Made by a program: the position numbers and the translations under genes. A stretch of DNA of 64,000 nucleotides from Rhizomys pruinosus. Taxonomy: Eukaryota; Chordata; Mammalia; Rodentia; Spalacidae. The stretch covers positions 1,183,668 to 1,247,667 of the forward strand of contig VZQC01012376.1 in assembly GCA_009823505.1 (NCBI GenBank). Direction: 5' to 3'. The notes below the pieces were generated by a model that searched no databases, was not told where the DNA came from, and was given only the letters and a program-made list of their open reading frames with translations. Positions 32,168 to 42,568 of this stretch are shown in pieces. How positions within the stretch are numbered: the first letter of the stretch is position 1; each line of letters begins with the position of its first letter.

Positions 32168-34194
32168 CACATGGTTCTTCCTATGCTGGAGCTGGAAGCA
32201 TGTCTGGGGCCTCTCTAGGTATTCTGTCTTCCCAGCATGCCTTCTGTTCATCAGACTCAAAGCCAGAAAATTACCCCCAACCTAAGATCACCATCTCCAA
32301 TGTGAAACCTACCTAGGCCACAAGTAAGTTCTCTCTTGATATTTATTTCTTTGCATTCACTCTAATTATTGTCACTGTTGCTGAGTCTATTACTTGAAGG
32401 GTACACAGATGTTACTACCATTGAGGGTCTCCACAACCTCTGGAAAACACATACTATCCAGGAGGCAAAAATACATTGCCTCCTCCACGGAAGGCAAGTC
32501 TGTGAATACTTACTATGCCTGAGCACACCCTCTCCAACTGGTGCCCGAGGTATGTAATGGTGATTTTAAATGACAACAGCAGATACGTATCAGTGTAGAG
32601 CCTCCAGTGGTCCTCACGACATGCACAGGTAAGTCGCGGGCCCACAGAGAAGGGAGAAAGGACAGTGATCAGAATGTGCTTCTGTCTCTGGGTTTTGAAG
32701 TTCTAAGACAGGAGGAGCACAAAAGACACCCTGGGAGACAGAGACAGGTGCACAAGCTCTGCACAGGCTGCAATTGCAGTGTCGCAGAAGGAGGGGGCCT
32801 CTCTGCCCAGCTACTGCACCCCCACTCTTGGGTGTGCCACACTTGCAAGTCTCTGGTATTCTTGGCCAGCTGCTTGCTCCTGCTGTGATCCATACCAGTA
32901 ATGTGACCTCTGGTGTGCACTCCCAAAACTCCATCGCCCCAGTTCAATAGCCCATCGCTGTTGGCTTCCTATCCCTGTACCCAAGGGGTCAGGAATCATG
33001 TCTTACTCCTCCCCTGTGCTTCCTGGGGGTTTTCTACATGCTTGCTTGCTGACAGCTGGCCTTCTTAAGTCAGACACCTGAGGAATCCCACTCTGTACTG
33101 GATCCCTTCTCTCTGCTTGAGTGGACTCCTGAGATACCCAGAATCAGGTTTTTCCTGGGCCTGCCCTTTGTGAACCCAGTTCTGATATTGTGTTTGAATC
33201 CCTGAACTCTGCAACAATGTCCCTCGTCCAACCTGACACAAGACTCCGTTCCCTCCACATCTGAGCCCTCCAAGGACCATTGAGACCCTCCAGGCCCCTT
33301 CATCTATACAGCTGGGCCCAGGTAGCAGGTATCAGGGTATCCAAAGCAGGTACCTGACGAGGGGAGGACAGGAGTCTAGTCAGTATCTGCTTGGGGACAG
33401 AGCCATCTCTTGTCAGGCAGCCAGCCATGAGTTCCCTCAGTGTGCTCAACAATAAATACTATGGCAATGCGCAGCTCAGAGTCGATAGAAAATTAGAAGT
33501 AAATGAGAACATTCAGATACCTCGAAGATGAAGTAAATGTAACCATGAATCAGGAAGGCACACACTTGTGCCATAAGCCTTACCTGGAACCACAGTAGAA
33601 AGTCAAATGGAAAGGGCGTGGTCATTTCACTGTGCTCTTTTTGGCTGGCACTAACACAGCCACAGGTTCCCTTCACCCTGAGATGACACCTCATGCCTGT
33701 AAAGAACCTGCTTGATGGTGTGTGCCTTCTGCACTAAAGGCCCTCGGACTTCAGATCCCACGGGAGCCTATGCTGGGAGGAAAGGAAAGCATGGGAGTTT
33801 TTTAGGCACTGTCAAGTAAGCGTGTCAGCAAAATCGGAAGTGGCAGAGAGCAGAGACTGTCTGTGTAATTTCCAGCTTGTGATCACATCTCCCATGCTCT
33901 GCTGAGCCACTGAACAAAGCAGCCTTCAAGAGAACTGGTGCTCTGTGTGGGCGGCACTGAGCCAGCCCACAACAGGGCCAACCGCTCACACTCACCAACG
34001 AGACTGACCTCCCCGGAGGGGTCTCCTGCTGACCTTACTGTCCTTGGGGCTCCTGCTACATGTCTGTTCTGCATTTATTGAACACTAAGGCCGTGCACTA
34101 TGCAAAAGAAACACCTGCCATCCTTGCTGTCAATCACCTCCTAGTCCTGAGCTATAGTTGAGAGTTCCCATAATCAACACTTCCCGCAGATCAT
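32168..34194. other. Long unassigned, mostly single-copy stretch
   Basis: No repeat family is recognised over about 2 kb and no exon is supported. Frames of 60-106 codons occur on both strands without known motifs. Confidence 0.4.
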
Positions 34195-34455
34195 ACTCCT
34201 GCATAAGAAACCGCAGTAGCCCCCCCCCAATACTCTGGTATCATGAAACAATTCCTATGTCTGACCTTCAAGCACCCACCCTTGACCAGGTCCCCCAGAT
34301 CATGCAGATTCTGACATGAACTCTGCCCATGTAGGTAAAATGTCATAATTGTGCCAGACTAGGCCCTTCCTATCTTAACCAGTTAAGCAGTGGCTTCTGT
34401 TAATCTAAATCCTTCAAGAACAGTCTCAGCTCCCAATAGCCCAGTGAGATCTTTC
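34195..34455 (+). mobile_element. L2-like LINE fragment, sense
   Basis: CCGCAGTAGCCCCCCCCCAA, CCTTCAAGCACCCACCCTTG and AATCCTTCAAGAACAGTCTC resemble L2 3' blocks in order. The copy is old. Confidence 0.5.
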
Positions 34456-34479
34456 GATTTTCAAGTTCAGTTTTAACAA

Positions 34480-34563
34480 TAAAATATATATTTTATATAT
34501 ATAAGGATATATATATATATATATCCTTACATTATTCTCTCTCACACACACACACAAACACAC
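34480..34563. repeat. AT microsatellite with palindrome, then CA run
   Basis: ATATAT repeats contain a perfect 28-bp palindrome (34502-34529, TAAGGATAT on one side, ATATCCTTA on the other), followed by CACACACACACA. Confidence 0.95.
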
Positions 34564-35224
34564 AATTATTGAGACCACTTAAACTCAATCCCACAAACAT
34601 CTGGTTTGTCCACATCTGTGGATGGGTGGCTGACAAGCCATCCCCATTCTGGGCGCTTCCAAGCAGACAAGCATTTCTCTGGATAGCTGCAGCATTATGC
34701 GCATCTATCCCAGCACAGTGCCCTCCTAGGTGACCTCAGACCATCCCCGGCAAGAGATGAAACTACAGCCCATCGTGAGAGCCTCCTGGACAAACAGAAA
34801 ACCATGCCTTCTCTCAAGGGCTAAACTTGGACACAAAAGTACCACGTGTACTCACGTCCAGGCCAGGACTCTTACATCACCTGCCCAGGGGCTGTGCAGA
34901 GGCCCTAAGCACCCTGCGACCTGGGGTAGGCATCTTGGTGGATACGAGGGTGGACCAAACAGGGCCAACAGCCCTTCTGTTGCTATAAGAGGCCACCATG
35001 CCCTACATGCGCCAAGACAAAGGCCTCCTTGCGGTTCAAGCTACAGAAGCCCTCCCATGCCTCTTCCCTCAATACCTTAGTCGCCACCTGCCCTTCCCAG
35101 AAAATGGTGGGGAGAGGGAGGCCCTGGTTTAGGCAGATCACTGCTTTGCATGTTGGACTGTTGCCATCTAGTGGCCACAAGGCGTAGGCTCAACTCACTC
35201 CCAGCCTCATGAAATCCTCGCTTA
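34564..35224. other. Unassigned sequence containing a CTCF-like motif
   Basis: A 116-codon frame (34730-35080) has no recognisable domain. The regulatory motif at 35159 is listed separately. Confidence 0.35.
35159..35177 (-). promoter_or_regulatory. CTCF-like binding motif
   Basis: The minus strand reads TGGCCACTAGATGGCAACA, close to the CTCF core (GGCCAC-YAG-RKGGC). CTCF organises chromatin loops and insulators. It lies in unique-looking DNA next to no gene that I can see. Motif alone does not prove occupancy. Confidence 0.55.
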
Positions 35225-35229
35225 GTATA

Positions 35230-35282
35230 TTTTTGTTGGTGGTGGTTGTCATTGTTGTTGTTGTCGTTGTCGTTGTCATTTT
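35230..35282. repeat. TTG/TCG trinucleotide repeat
   Basis: GTTGTTGTTGTCGTTGTCGT-type tract with TGG variants at its start. Confidence 0.92.
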
Positions 35283-35325
35283 GAAAAAAAGAAGATGGAA
35301 GACCATAGCAGGAAGCGTCCTCGTT

Positions 35326-35413
35326 CTCAGAAAATGACTTGAACATGTGCTAACCTGAAGACTTTAAGATCAAGACTTCCCTCCACATGATAGCCTAGGA
35401 GAAAAAGCTTTTC
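35326..35413 (+). repeat. 85-bp sequence duplicated in inverted orientation at 37.2 kb
   Basis: It starts CTCAGAAAATGACTTGAACA and ends CCTAGGAGAAAAAGCTTTTC. The reverse complement occurs at 37172-37256 with about six differences. Neither copy matches a repeat that I know. Confidence 0.88.
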
Positions 35414-36899
35414 CTAAGCAAAATGAGCTGAAGGAAAGGAAGACGAGAGTAGACGGAGAAGAGAGAAGAGAGATGGAGGACCGGGGAATAATTACAAATC
35501 TTAGATCTGTACCTATAACGGGGGGTCGGGGAAGGATGCAGAAACCCTGGATTGATATAGGAAGAGTCTCTGGGCTCCAGAGCACATAGAATGCTTGTAA
35601 GGCAGGAGAGAGAAGGAATTTGAGCTTGTGGCCCAAGGAGAACCACAAGGCTCCGACCTGTGTGTGGGTGGCGTGGATGCATCAGAGCCGCTGCCGATCC
35701 CTGCTTAGCTGATGGGATTCCACTCTCTCCCCAGTCACCTGCTGCTCCCTGAGGAGGCTCACCTTCCTTCCTAATGAAACCGTACTTACTTTGTGAAGCA
35801 CTGACTCCTCCCCCACCCCAATCTTCCTATCACTGGACAGCAGTCCTCCCCCACTCCGGCCTCAGATCAACCAATGGGCTTAACTCCTAGCCAGGCCATC
35901 TCTGTCCCAGGCTCTCTGTCCTTCACCGTCTGCCTTCAAGCCTCTCAGCTCTATGGCAAAGAAATATTTTCTTGTTAGAGAAAACAGCATCTAAGGGTAG
36001 TAGCCCTGCCTGTCTCCTGAGCGAGGCTCCCAGCCCCTGCACCCTGCCCCGGAGGCCACTACCTCTGTGAGACCGTTAAGGTGATGAGAGGGGCTATTAA
36101 GCAAATTCATTATTGACTATTCCACATTAGATTCCATTTTTTTCCCTTTGATGCCAACACAACTAATAAAAATGCACTTTATCTTCTTGGATTTATGGGC
36201 TCGTAAAGCTGCTTTCATGTACCTAGGGGAATTGGGATTAAAGGAGAATTAAACATTTCCAGCGCAAACCTGCTCAGGTACGAAGAGTGGGGGAGGAACG
36301 GGAGTGTTGGAGTGGGGGCGGGGAAGAGAAGTGTGAGTCAAGGGCAAGAAATAAACTGAAGTAAAAACCTGGCAAAAATATGGCTTTAATATATTGTAAA
36401 AGAATAAAAACCTCATAAAAAGTTATCACCAGACAAGAGGAGTATGTAATGTCGCCCATTGTGAATTCTGGGAAGGATTTTGCTGGGAACTAAGAGTCAT
36501 TAAGTCAAAGAAAGCCCAGAGCAGGCAAAGAGAGGTACAGGGGATGGGCGGGGCACGGCTACAAGAGACGACCCTGCCAGAGAGCGAGGGACAGCTAGAC
36601 CGGAAACACTGGGGTCTACCGGAAGCTGGACTCCCCTCACTGGACCCAAGTCTTCTTTCCTTAATCCCAGGTCTGCATCCCTCCATCCCCACCCCAGGAT
36701 CATGGGCAGAACTCTAGCCCCGGCATTAGCAAACCAGCCATGAGACTCCATATGAAACCTTAAGTCAGTTTCTTTTTTTCTCTCTGTTAACCATGAGCAA
36801 AACTGCCTGGCCCCCTCCTCCCAAAGCCATTGCAAGAGACAAATAGAACGGAGCAAGGGACAGGCAAGGATGTTCTAGGATTCAAAAGAGGAATTTGAG
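35414..36899. other. Long single-copy-looking stretch
   Basis: No SINE, LINE or LTR is recognised over about 1.5 kb, unusual for this window. AT-rich 36080-36260 is dense in homeodomain-type TAAT sites. No exon could be supported. Confidence 0.4.
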
Positions 36900-37140
36900 A
36901 ATCTTTCTTGGTATTTCCCTTCCTCTCCTCCCAAATCCAGTTCATCTTCAATATTGACACTAAATTTCCCGCTTTCTGTCCCCTCCCTTCCTCCATCTCC
37001 AACCTCTGGGTGCAAACCACTATTACTTCTCACCTAATCTACTACAATCCTTTCCTCAGCATCTTCCAAACTCTTCTCCATTTAGCTGTGCTGGAAGGAG
37101 CTTGTTAACAATTCAAATCACAAAATGGGATTTCCTGTCT
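36900..37140 (+). mobile_element. L2 LINE fragment, sense (first part)
   Basis: TCCTCCATCTCCAACCTCTG, AATCTACTACAATCCTTTCC and CTGTCTAAAGCCCTGCAGGG follow the L2 3' region. The element continues after 37490, with two later sequences in between. Confidence 0.65.
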
Positions 37141-37171
37141 AAAGCCCTGCAGGGCACTGTTGTAAAGGGGG

Positions 37172-37256
37172 AAAGCTTTTTCTCCTAGGCTATCATATGG
37201 AGGGAAGTCTTGGTCTTAAAGTCTCCAGGTTAGTACATGTTCAAGGCATTTTCTGA
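37172..37256 (-). repeat. Inverted partner of the 35.3 kb sequence
   Basis: Antisense copy of 35326-35413. It sits inside an L2 fragment that continues on both sides, so this copy seems to have arrived in an older L2. Confidence 0.85.
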
Positions 37257-37264
37257 AACTTAAC

Positions 37265-37480
37265 CTGGTGAAGGAGAGCTGGCTTAGCAGTTAAGAGCTA
37301 AGATCTCTTGCCCAGGATCCTGATTCTCTTTGCAGTACCAATATGGTGGCTAACAGCCATCTGTAATTTCAGTTCCAGGGGATCTGATACCTTCTTCTGG
37401 CCTCTGTGGGCATGGGTACACTTACATACATGCTGGCAAAACACTCATACACATAAAATAAAAATAAATACATCCAAAAA
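37265..37480 (+). mobile_element. B3-type SINE
   Basis: GGAGAGCTGGCTTAGCAGTT, the core TTTCAGTTCCAGGGGATCTG and an AAAATAAAAATAAATA tail. Also inside the L2. Confidence 0.85.
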
Positions 37481-37489
37481 TTTTAAAGA

Positions 37490-37890
37490 ATATCGACTCT
37501 AACAAGACCTGGGCACACACACTTGTTCTGCTCTTAGGGCTACAGTAGACTACTACACTTTTGCTGGTCCTTTACTTTTGTCTAGAAATGTCTTCCCTGC
37601 TCTGCAGTCACCTGTCCTAGTGCCATAACCTCACTCCAAATGTCACCTGGAGGAGGCTTGAGGGACTTCCAACCAAAAATTATCTGAGTTCTGCCTATAT
37701 GCTATGTACCAGATGTCACAACTTGAGTTCCATATTTGCTTTTATATTTAAATTTAATATCTGACTCTCACTCTAAACTATAACTCTTTAAAGCCAAAGA
37801 ATATACCTATTTTTTAGTCATTATATCCCCAGAACTTTAAGTCCAGCCCAGCTGGCACTCAGCTTTTAATATTATTTGAGTAAAAGAAAA
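37490..37890 (+). mobile_element. L2 LINE 3' end, sense (second part)
   Basis: CTAGAAATGTCTTCCCTGCT, CTCCAAATGTCACCTGGAGG, ATATCCCCAGAACTTTAAGT and GCTGGCACTCAGCTTTTAAT reproduce the L2 3' end order. Confidence 0.8.
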
Positions 37891-38104
37891 AAAAAAAACC
37901 CTTAGATTACTATGAAATACAAGTTTCTGTAGTTTGGATATGGGCTCCCAAAAGTTTGTGTTTAGGAAGCTTGGTCTCCAATGCAGGGATATTAAGGGGT
38001 GATGGGTCTTTAATGGGGTGAGACCTTAAAGTCATAGGTAGAAGGGGATTAGGCCATGGGGGGGACCACTCTCAGAAAAGATTAATGTGGGTCCTACAGG
38101 ATTG

Positions 38105-38228
38105 GGTTTGATCCCTCAAAAAATAGCTGAAGAATGACACCCAAGCTTGACCTCTGGCCTCCACACACATGTGCACACAAGGGTATGTTTACCTGCATAC
38201 TGGCATACATTCACACAAAACAATTTTC
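38105..38228 (+). mobile_element. B4-type SINE 3' end inside the LTR
   Basis: AAGAATGACACCCAAGCTTG, GACCTCTGGCCTCCACACAC and a CA-rich tail. Confidence 0.5.
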
Positions 38229-38257
38229 CTTGTGCATCTTTCTCTGTCTCTCCCTAT

Positions 38258-38445
38258 GCCAATCTCTCTCTCTCCCTCTCTCCCTCTCTCCCTCTCTCCC
38301 TCTCTCCCTCTCCCTCTCTCCCTCTCTCCCTCTCTCCCTCCCTCCCTCCCTCCCTCCTTCTCTCCCTCTCTCCCTTTCTCCCTCTCTCCCTTTCTCCCTC
38401 TCTCCCTCTCTCCATCTCTCCCTCTCTCTCCTTCTTATATACACA
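38258..38445. repeat. CTCTCCCT pyrimidine tract
   Basis: About 185 bp of CTCTCCCT and CTCC units. It occupies the place where MST-type LTRs have a short CTCTCTC stretch, so it may be an expansion of that stretch. Confidence 0.95.
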
Positions 38446-38690
38446 GAGCAAGCCTGGCCCCGCCTGCTCTGTTTTTTTGCTTTCAAGCTTTTTCATCCAT
38501 GCAGCCATTTCCTTTATAGTTCTCTAACTGTTGTGTCACCTCTGGGGGCCTTTTATCAGATGCTGGTGCTATGCTGTTTGTGATTTCCAGATACTACAGT
38601 CATGAGCCAAATAAATGTCTTTCCTTTCTCCATGAACCAGTGTCAGGTGTCCTGTTATAGCAACGCAGACGGAACTAAGTCAGGTTCAAC

Positions 38691-39198
38691 ATTTCCCATG
38701 ATTGGAGTAAAAAGGGAAGATTTATTTGGGAGGAGACATGGAAAAGTTTCTGGCCGAGCCTGAGGGTGGAGGGCTACAGGAGAGGGACAGAAAAAAGTAA
38801 CACAGACCGTGGAGGCACAGTGGGATCATTTGTGAATCACTTTGCTTCATTCCGTTCATCAATGAGTGTAGAATGCCTGTAACATGCAAGTCTTAGGATT
38901 CAGTGGAGTTGCAGTGTTCCTGCCCTTTAGACAAGATAAGAGCCGAAGTATTACTAAGAGAACCAAGAACCCAGAGGTGAGGCACTGGCTGTCGCCCACA
39001 CATAAAACACAGCCATAGTGAGCTCTGGGAGCTGCTTGTGACTGCGGCGTAGGCTGGCTGGCCACCCACAGAGCTTTTCAAGGCCACCACCCATGGTGAG
39101 GTCGTGATGACTCTGGACCTAGTCTTCAGCTTGGTAGAAAAAACAGTTCACTTATACCACTGAGCAGGCCCGTCGGACATGGAGGAACCAAGCTGCCC
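38691..39198. other. Unassigned sequence
   Basis: The first 130 bp (TTTATTTGGGAGGAGACATG) could be another antisense MaLR relic. Otherwise nothing recognised. Confidence 0.3.
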
Positions 39199-39948
39199 TG
39201 ATATAAGTGCCCAAAAGTGAAGCCAGGCCTAGAAAGGCCCAGCTTGTACCCAGAGCAGCCCTCTCAGGTGCTAGCCCTTGCCGAAGTGGCCCATTTGTAC
39301 AACAACACTGAAGAGATAAGAGTTGATTCCAGACTTCTACTCTGGACAAAGGTTAAGCATTCACTTTCCCCCAGGCTGAAGTCCACCAGATACATCCAAG
39401 GCTTGGGAAACTGGTATGAACCGATACAGAAAAATTCCCCTAAACCTGGTTCTGTTCCTGTCCCAAGACTGTGTCTAAAGATAACTTTTGGTATATGGGG
39501 GCAGGTGGGCTGACCTAACATGAGCTGTAAGTCTGCTATTATCCAATAAGGCTAGAAGTGACCCAAACCCCACCAAGATTCCCCTAGACCCTGGGTCAGA
39601 GCCTTTTCCCTCCCCAGGTTAGCAAATAGCAACCCCTCCCTAGGTCAGCAGGTAATAGGATAATTCCAGGAAGAACCACCCCGAGGGCCCTGGCCCCAAG
39701 CCACCTGCAGACCCAAGCATGCTGTGTATCCCTGCCTGTCACACAGGAGACTGGGGTTCGATTCCTGCCCTGCTCTAAGTGTATAAAACCTGTATGCAGA
39801 GATTGCTCGAGGTTCGCCTCTCCCCGTTGTACAGCCGAACCCCGGTGCACTGGAGTAATAAACCTCTTGCTTTTGCAGTGAGACTTGTCTCTGCGTCTCT
39901 CACTCGGGGGTCTCTCAAGGGTAAGGCTCAATTCGGGTCTTACAACAC
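39199..39948 (+). mobile_element. ERV1-type LTR (gammaretrovirus-like), probably solitary
   Basis: The promoter side has TATCCAATAAGG (39541, CCAAT type) and GTATAAAACC (39781, TATA). About 70 bp later GTAATAAACCTCTTGCTTTT provides the polyadenylation signal (39857-39862), and a U5-like GTCTCTGCGTCTCTCACTCG with GGGGGTCTCTCAAGG follows. This spacing and U5 wording fit ERV1 LTRs. The 5' boundary is uncertain and may lie as late as about 39520. No gag, pol or env follows. Confidence 0.75.
39775..39865 (+). promoter_or_regulatory. LTR core promoter and polyadenylation signal
   Basis: TATA-like GTATAAAACC at 39780-39789 and AATAAA at 39857-39862. Transcription would start near 39810. A GGTTCGATTCC match to the pol III B-box consensus at 39755-39765 sits just upstream and may be coincidental. 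Confidence 0.6.
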
Positions 39949-40165
39949 TAAGCTAGCCTTGTAGCACAGTGAGTTGTTTTTAGACCTAGGCAAGCCCAAC
40001 TCCCCTTGCTTCTGGTTGCCTTGACTACTCATGATGTCTGAACGCCCTTCCCTTGCACTTTCCCTGTGTGTGGCTAACACCAGCTCAGCTTCAATGCTTC
40101 TTTTGGGTCACTCCTCTGGCTTGCTGATAATGCTAGGTCTCCCTCTTAAATGGCCTTAGAATTCC
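39949..40165. other. Unassigned sequence after the LTR
   Basis: Nothing recognised. Confidence 0.3.
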
Positions 40166-41060
40166 TTATAATTCTACTCACCACTCATCCAACAGACATT
40201 TGTGTGCATGTATTTGAGTGTCTATGTACCAAACATTGCTCTGAGTATCAGGGATAAGTAAATAAACAAAACTCCCTGAGCTTTTGGAGTATAAATTTCA
40301 CACACACACACAAATGGATGATAAAGACTCATTTTCTACTGTGGAAAACACCTGTAATCCCAGCTCTTGGGAGGCAGAAGCAGAAAGATTGTGAAATCTA
40401 GGCTAGTCTGGGCCGTAGAGTGAGATCTTGTCTCAAAGAAAAAAGAAAAAAGTGATTATGTTTCCAGTAGCATTAGCATATTTCTCCCTCCAATCACACA
40501 GGCGCTCCTTCCATACCTGTTCTAAGATCAGGTACCACATTGAGCTCCAAGGTGCTGTTAGCATAGCAAATACAACAGTTCTTGCCTGAGGATCATATGG
40601 TTAAAGGTATGCGATAAACACTTAAAAACACACAAAAACATCATCAGTGTTGTGAAGAAAATGGATGGGAAGTTTTTGAGAGAATAATAGAGGAATCTGG
40701 TTGAGATTGTGGAGTCAAGGGAGCTTCTCTGAGGAAATCACATTTGCATGACATTAGGAAGATGGGGCCTTGTGTAAAGGAACTGACCCTGTGGAAAGAT
40801 GAAGGGAGAGCACTGCACACAGAAGGAACAGTACGTGCAAACACCCTGCAGTAATAGAAAGTCAGCTGACCTGTGGAACTGGAGGAAGGCCAGGATGCCC
40901 AAAGACAATACAGAGAGAGGAGACTGGTAAGGAATGAAGCTGGGATGTGCTCAAGGGCAGGGTCCAAAGGGCCTTCTGGGCTTTGGCCAAGACTTTGAAT
41001 TATGCTCAAGTTCAACCACAAGCCCATGAGATATTGGAAGCACTGGCTATGGGATATTTG
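40166..41060 (-). mobile_element. L2 LINE 3' region, antisense, with a B1 inside
   Basis: CATCCAACAGACATTTGTGT, TGTACCAAACATTGCTCTGA and AATAAACAAAACTCCCTGAG are antisense L2 3'-end blocks. After the B1, AAATCACATTTGCATGACAT, AGAAGGAACAGTACGTGCAA and GGAACTGGAGGAAGGCCAGG continue the same element. Confidence 0.75.
40330..40452 (+). mobile_element. B1 SINE (5'-shortened)
   Basis: CACCTGTAATCCCAGCTCTT, GTGAAATCTAGGCTAGTCTG, GAGATCTTGTCTC and an AAAG-interrupted tail. It interrupts the L2. Confidence 0.75.
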
Positions 41061-41520
41061 GGGCAAAGTTATAATTAGCAAGCAGAGAGTGTAGTAAGAT
41101 TTTTGGCAGCAAGGAAGAGGTGGAAATGCCTCTTCCTTGGAAGGTGGAAGAGGTTTGGGGTGATAGTGGGGATAGGGTGTATGCTACAGAATGAATCGAC
41201 ACACCTCCCACTCTATTGGATGTGGCTATTTTATTGAACTCCACAGTAAATATATGAAACGGAAGATTCAACACCTTTATTTCCTGAAGCACATCAATAT
41301 CTTTAAATGTCTATAAAATTCTTCTTATGTCCATCTTAATCCAACTTGAAGAAGTTTGTATTCATTTTTCTTGTGCTCTATAATAACTACTGACCTACAG
41401 GACTTTGATAATTAATGGGTCCATTACCCCTTTGAGTAGATTCTACCATCATCTAAGTAATTTTGATGCCCTCCAAAAATGTCCCTGTATGTGACAGCTT
41501 GCTGTTTTATTATGGCCCCT
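41061..41520. other. AT-rich unassigned sequence
   Basis: No repeat recognised. It includes a GTCTATAAAATTCTTCTTAT-type AT-rich run. Confidence 0.35.
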
Positions 41521-41545
41521 ATGTTAGATTTTTTTTTAATTTTTT

Positions 41546-41781
41546 TTGAATTTTATTTATTTTTGTACGTGTATGAGTGTACTGTCTGCATGTAGGTTTG
41601 TGCACCCATGTCGTGCAATGCCGCGGAGGTCAGAAGAGGGTCTCAGATTCCCCTGGAACTGGAGTTCTCCTGGAATTGGAGTTACAGACAGTTCTTAGCC
41701 GCCATGTGGGTGCTGGGGATCGAACCCAGGTCCTCTGCAAGAGCAGTCAGTGCTCTTAGCCACTAGGCCATCTCTCCAGCC
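41546..41781 (-). mobile_element. B3-type SINE, duplicated-core subfamily, antisense
   Basis: Tail side TTTATTTATTTTTGTACGTG, CATGTCGTGCAATGCCGCGG, then the duplicated core (about 41655-41690) and the head TAGGCCATCTCTCCAGCCC ending at 41780. CpGs are well kept. Imperfect flanking GTTAGAT and GTTAGTCAGAT. Confidence 0.93.
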
Positions 41782-41784
41782 CGT

Positions 41785-42020
41785 TAGTCAGATTTTTTTA
41801 TCACTATGGCAAATACCTGAGAAAACAAAATACAAAGAGGAAGCAAAAGGCAACAGAGGGAGAAGAAGGAATGGAACAGGGTTGCGTCGCCCCACACCCA
41901 GGCTCCTTTACAGGCTCTACCTCCTAAAGTTTTCTTAACTTCTTAAAATAGCACCACGTGCTAGGAACCAAGTATTCAACATATATGCAAGGGACATTTG
42001 GGACTCAAGCCATCAAAGTC
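41785..42020 (-). mobile_element. Eroded MaLR LTR, antisense
   Basis: TCACTATGGCAAATACCTGA, ACCACGTGCTAGGAACCAAG and TGCAAGGGACATTTGGGACT keep part of the antisense ORR1 order. Confidence 0.5.
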
Positions 42021-42269
42021 ACCAAAGGTGAAAGCTCTGTTCTGGATGATCTGGGCCTGGGAAAACATTACAATGAAGAATGAGTTCAAAGGCAAGGTGT
42101 ATTGCATTCAGAGAAAAGACTAGGTTCAGTGCTAGCTGGGCCTCTGAAGTTCTTTATAATCTAAGACAGGCTACTTCATATGGTTCTTCTGTAACTGTTA
42201 TAAGGACCCACTATGTGCCAAGATGCTCCATGTAACAGCAGTGGGGTGATAAATAACAAGGGAAGCACC

Positions 42270-42568
42270 TGTTGTGGTCTGAATATTCTGCTTTCTTGAG
42301 AGGTTATGTAACCTTTGGGAGATGAACATTAGCTGGTAAAGTAGGGTACTAGGAGTAGCCTTGAAGGTTGTATTTACTTCCCCTTCTCTCAGCCTCTTGT
42401 CTATCACTGAGTTGTGAGAAGCCCCCACACACATACACAATCCGCCAACTGTATCTTCCCCACCAGAATAAGCTTGAACCTCTAAAACCAAGAGCGAAAT
42501 AAACCTTTCTTCAATTAATTTGTTCTGTCAGGTATTTTGTTACAGCAAGCAGTAAAGTAACTCATAAA
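42270..42568 (+). mobile_element. MaLR LTR (MT/ORR1-like), sense
   Basis: Starts TGTTGTGGTCTGAATATTCT. It contains GCGAAATAAACCTTTCTTCA (signal at 42500) and ends GTTACAGCAAGCAGTAAAGT. Confidence 0.75.

Larger units (their letters stand above)
37927..38690 (+). mobile_element. MST/MLT-type MaLR LTR, split by later sequence
   Basis: It begins TCTGTAGTTTGGATATGGGC and carries AAGCTTGGTCTCCAATGCAG and TTTAATGGGGTGAGACC. It resumes at about 38445 with GCCTGGCCCCGCCTGCTCTG, GATGCTGGTGCTATGCTGTT, CATGAGCCAAATAAATGTCT (polyadenylation signal at 38609) and CCTGTTATAGCAACGCAGAC. The middle is occupied by a SINE tail and a CCCT tract. Confidence 0.8.

Noticed and set aside
34730..35080. 116-codon frame, possible small exon-like gene
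   Set aside because: No recognisable domain, and shorter overlapping minus-strand frames; insufficient evidence.
39743..39777. Possible tRNA gene suggested by GGTTCGATTCC
   Set aside because: Only the B-box-like segment is present; no A box, no acceptor-stem pairing or anticodon arm can be drawn.
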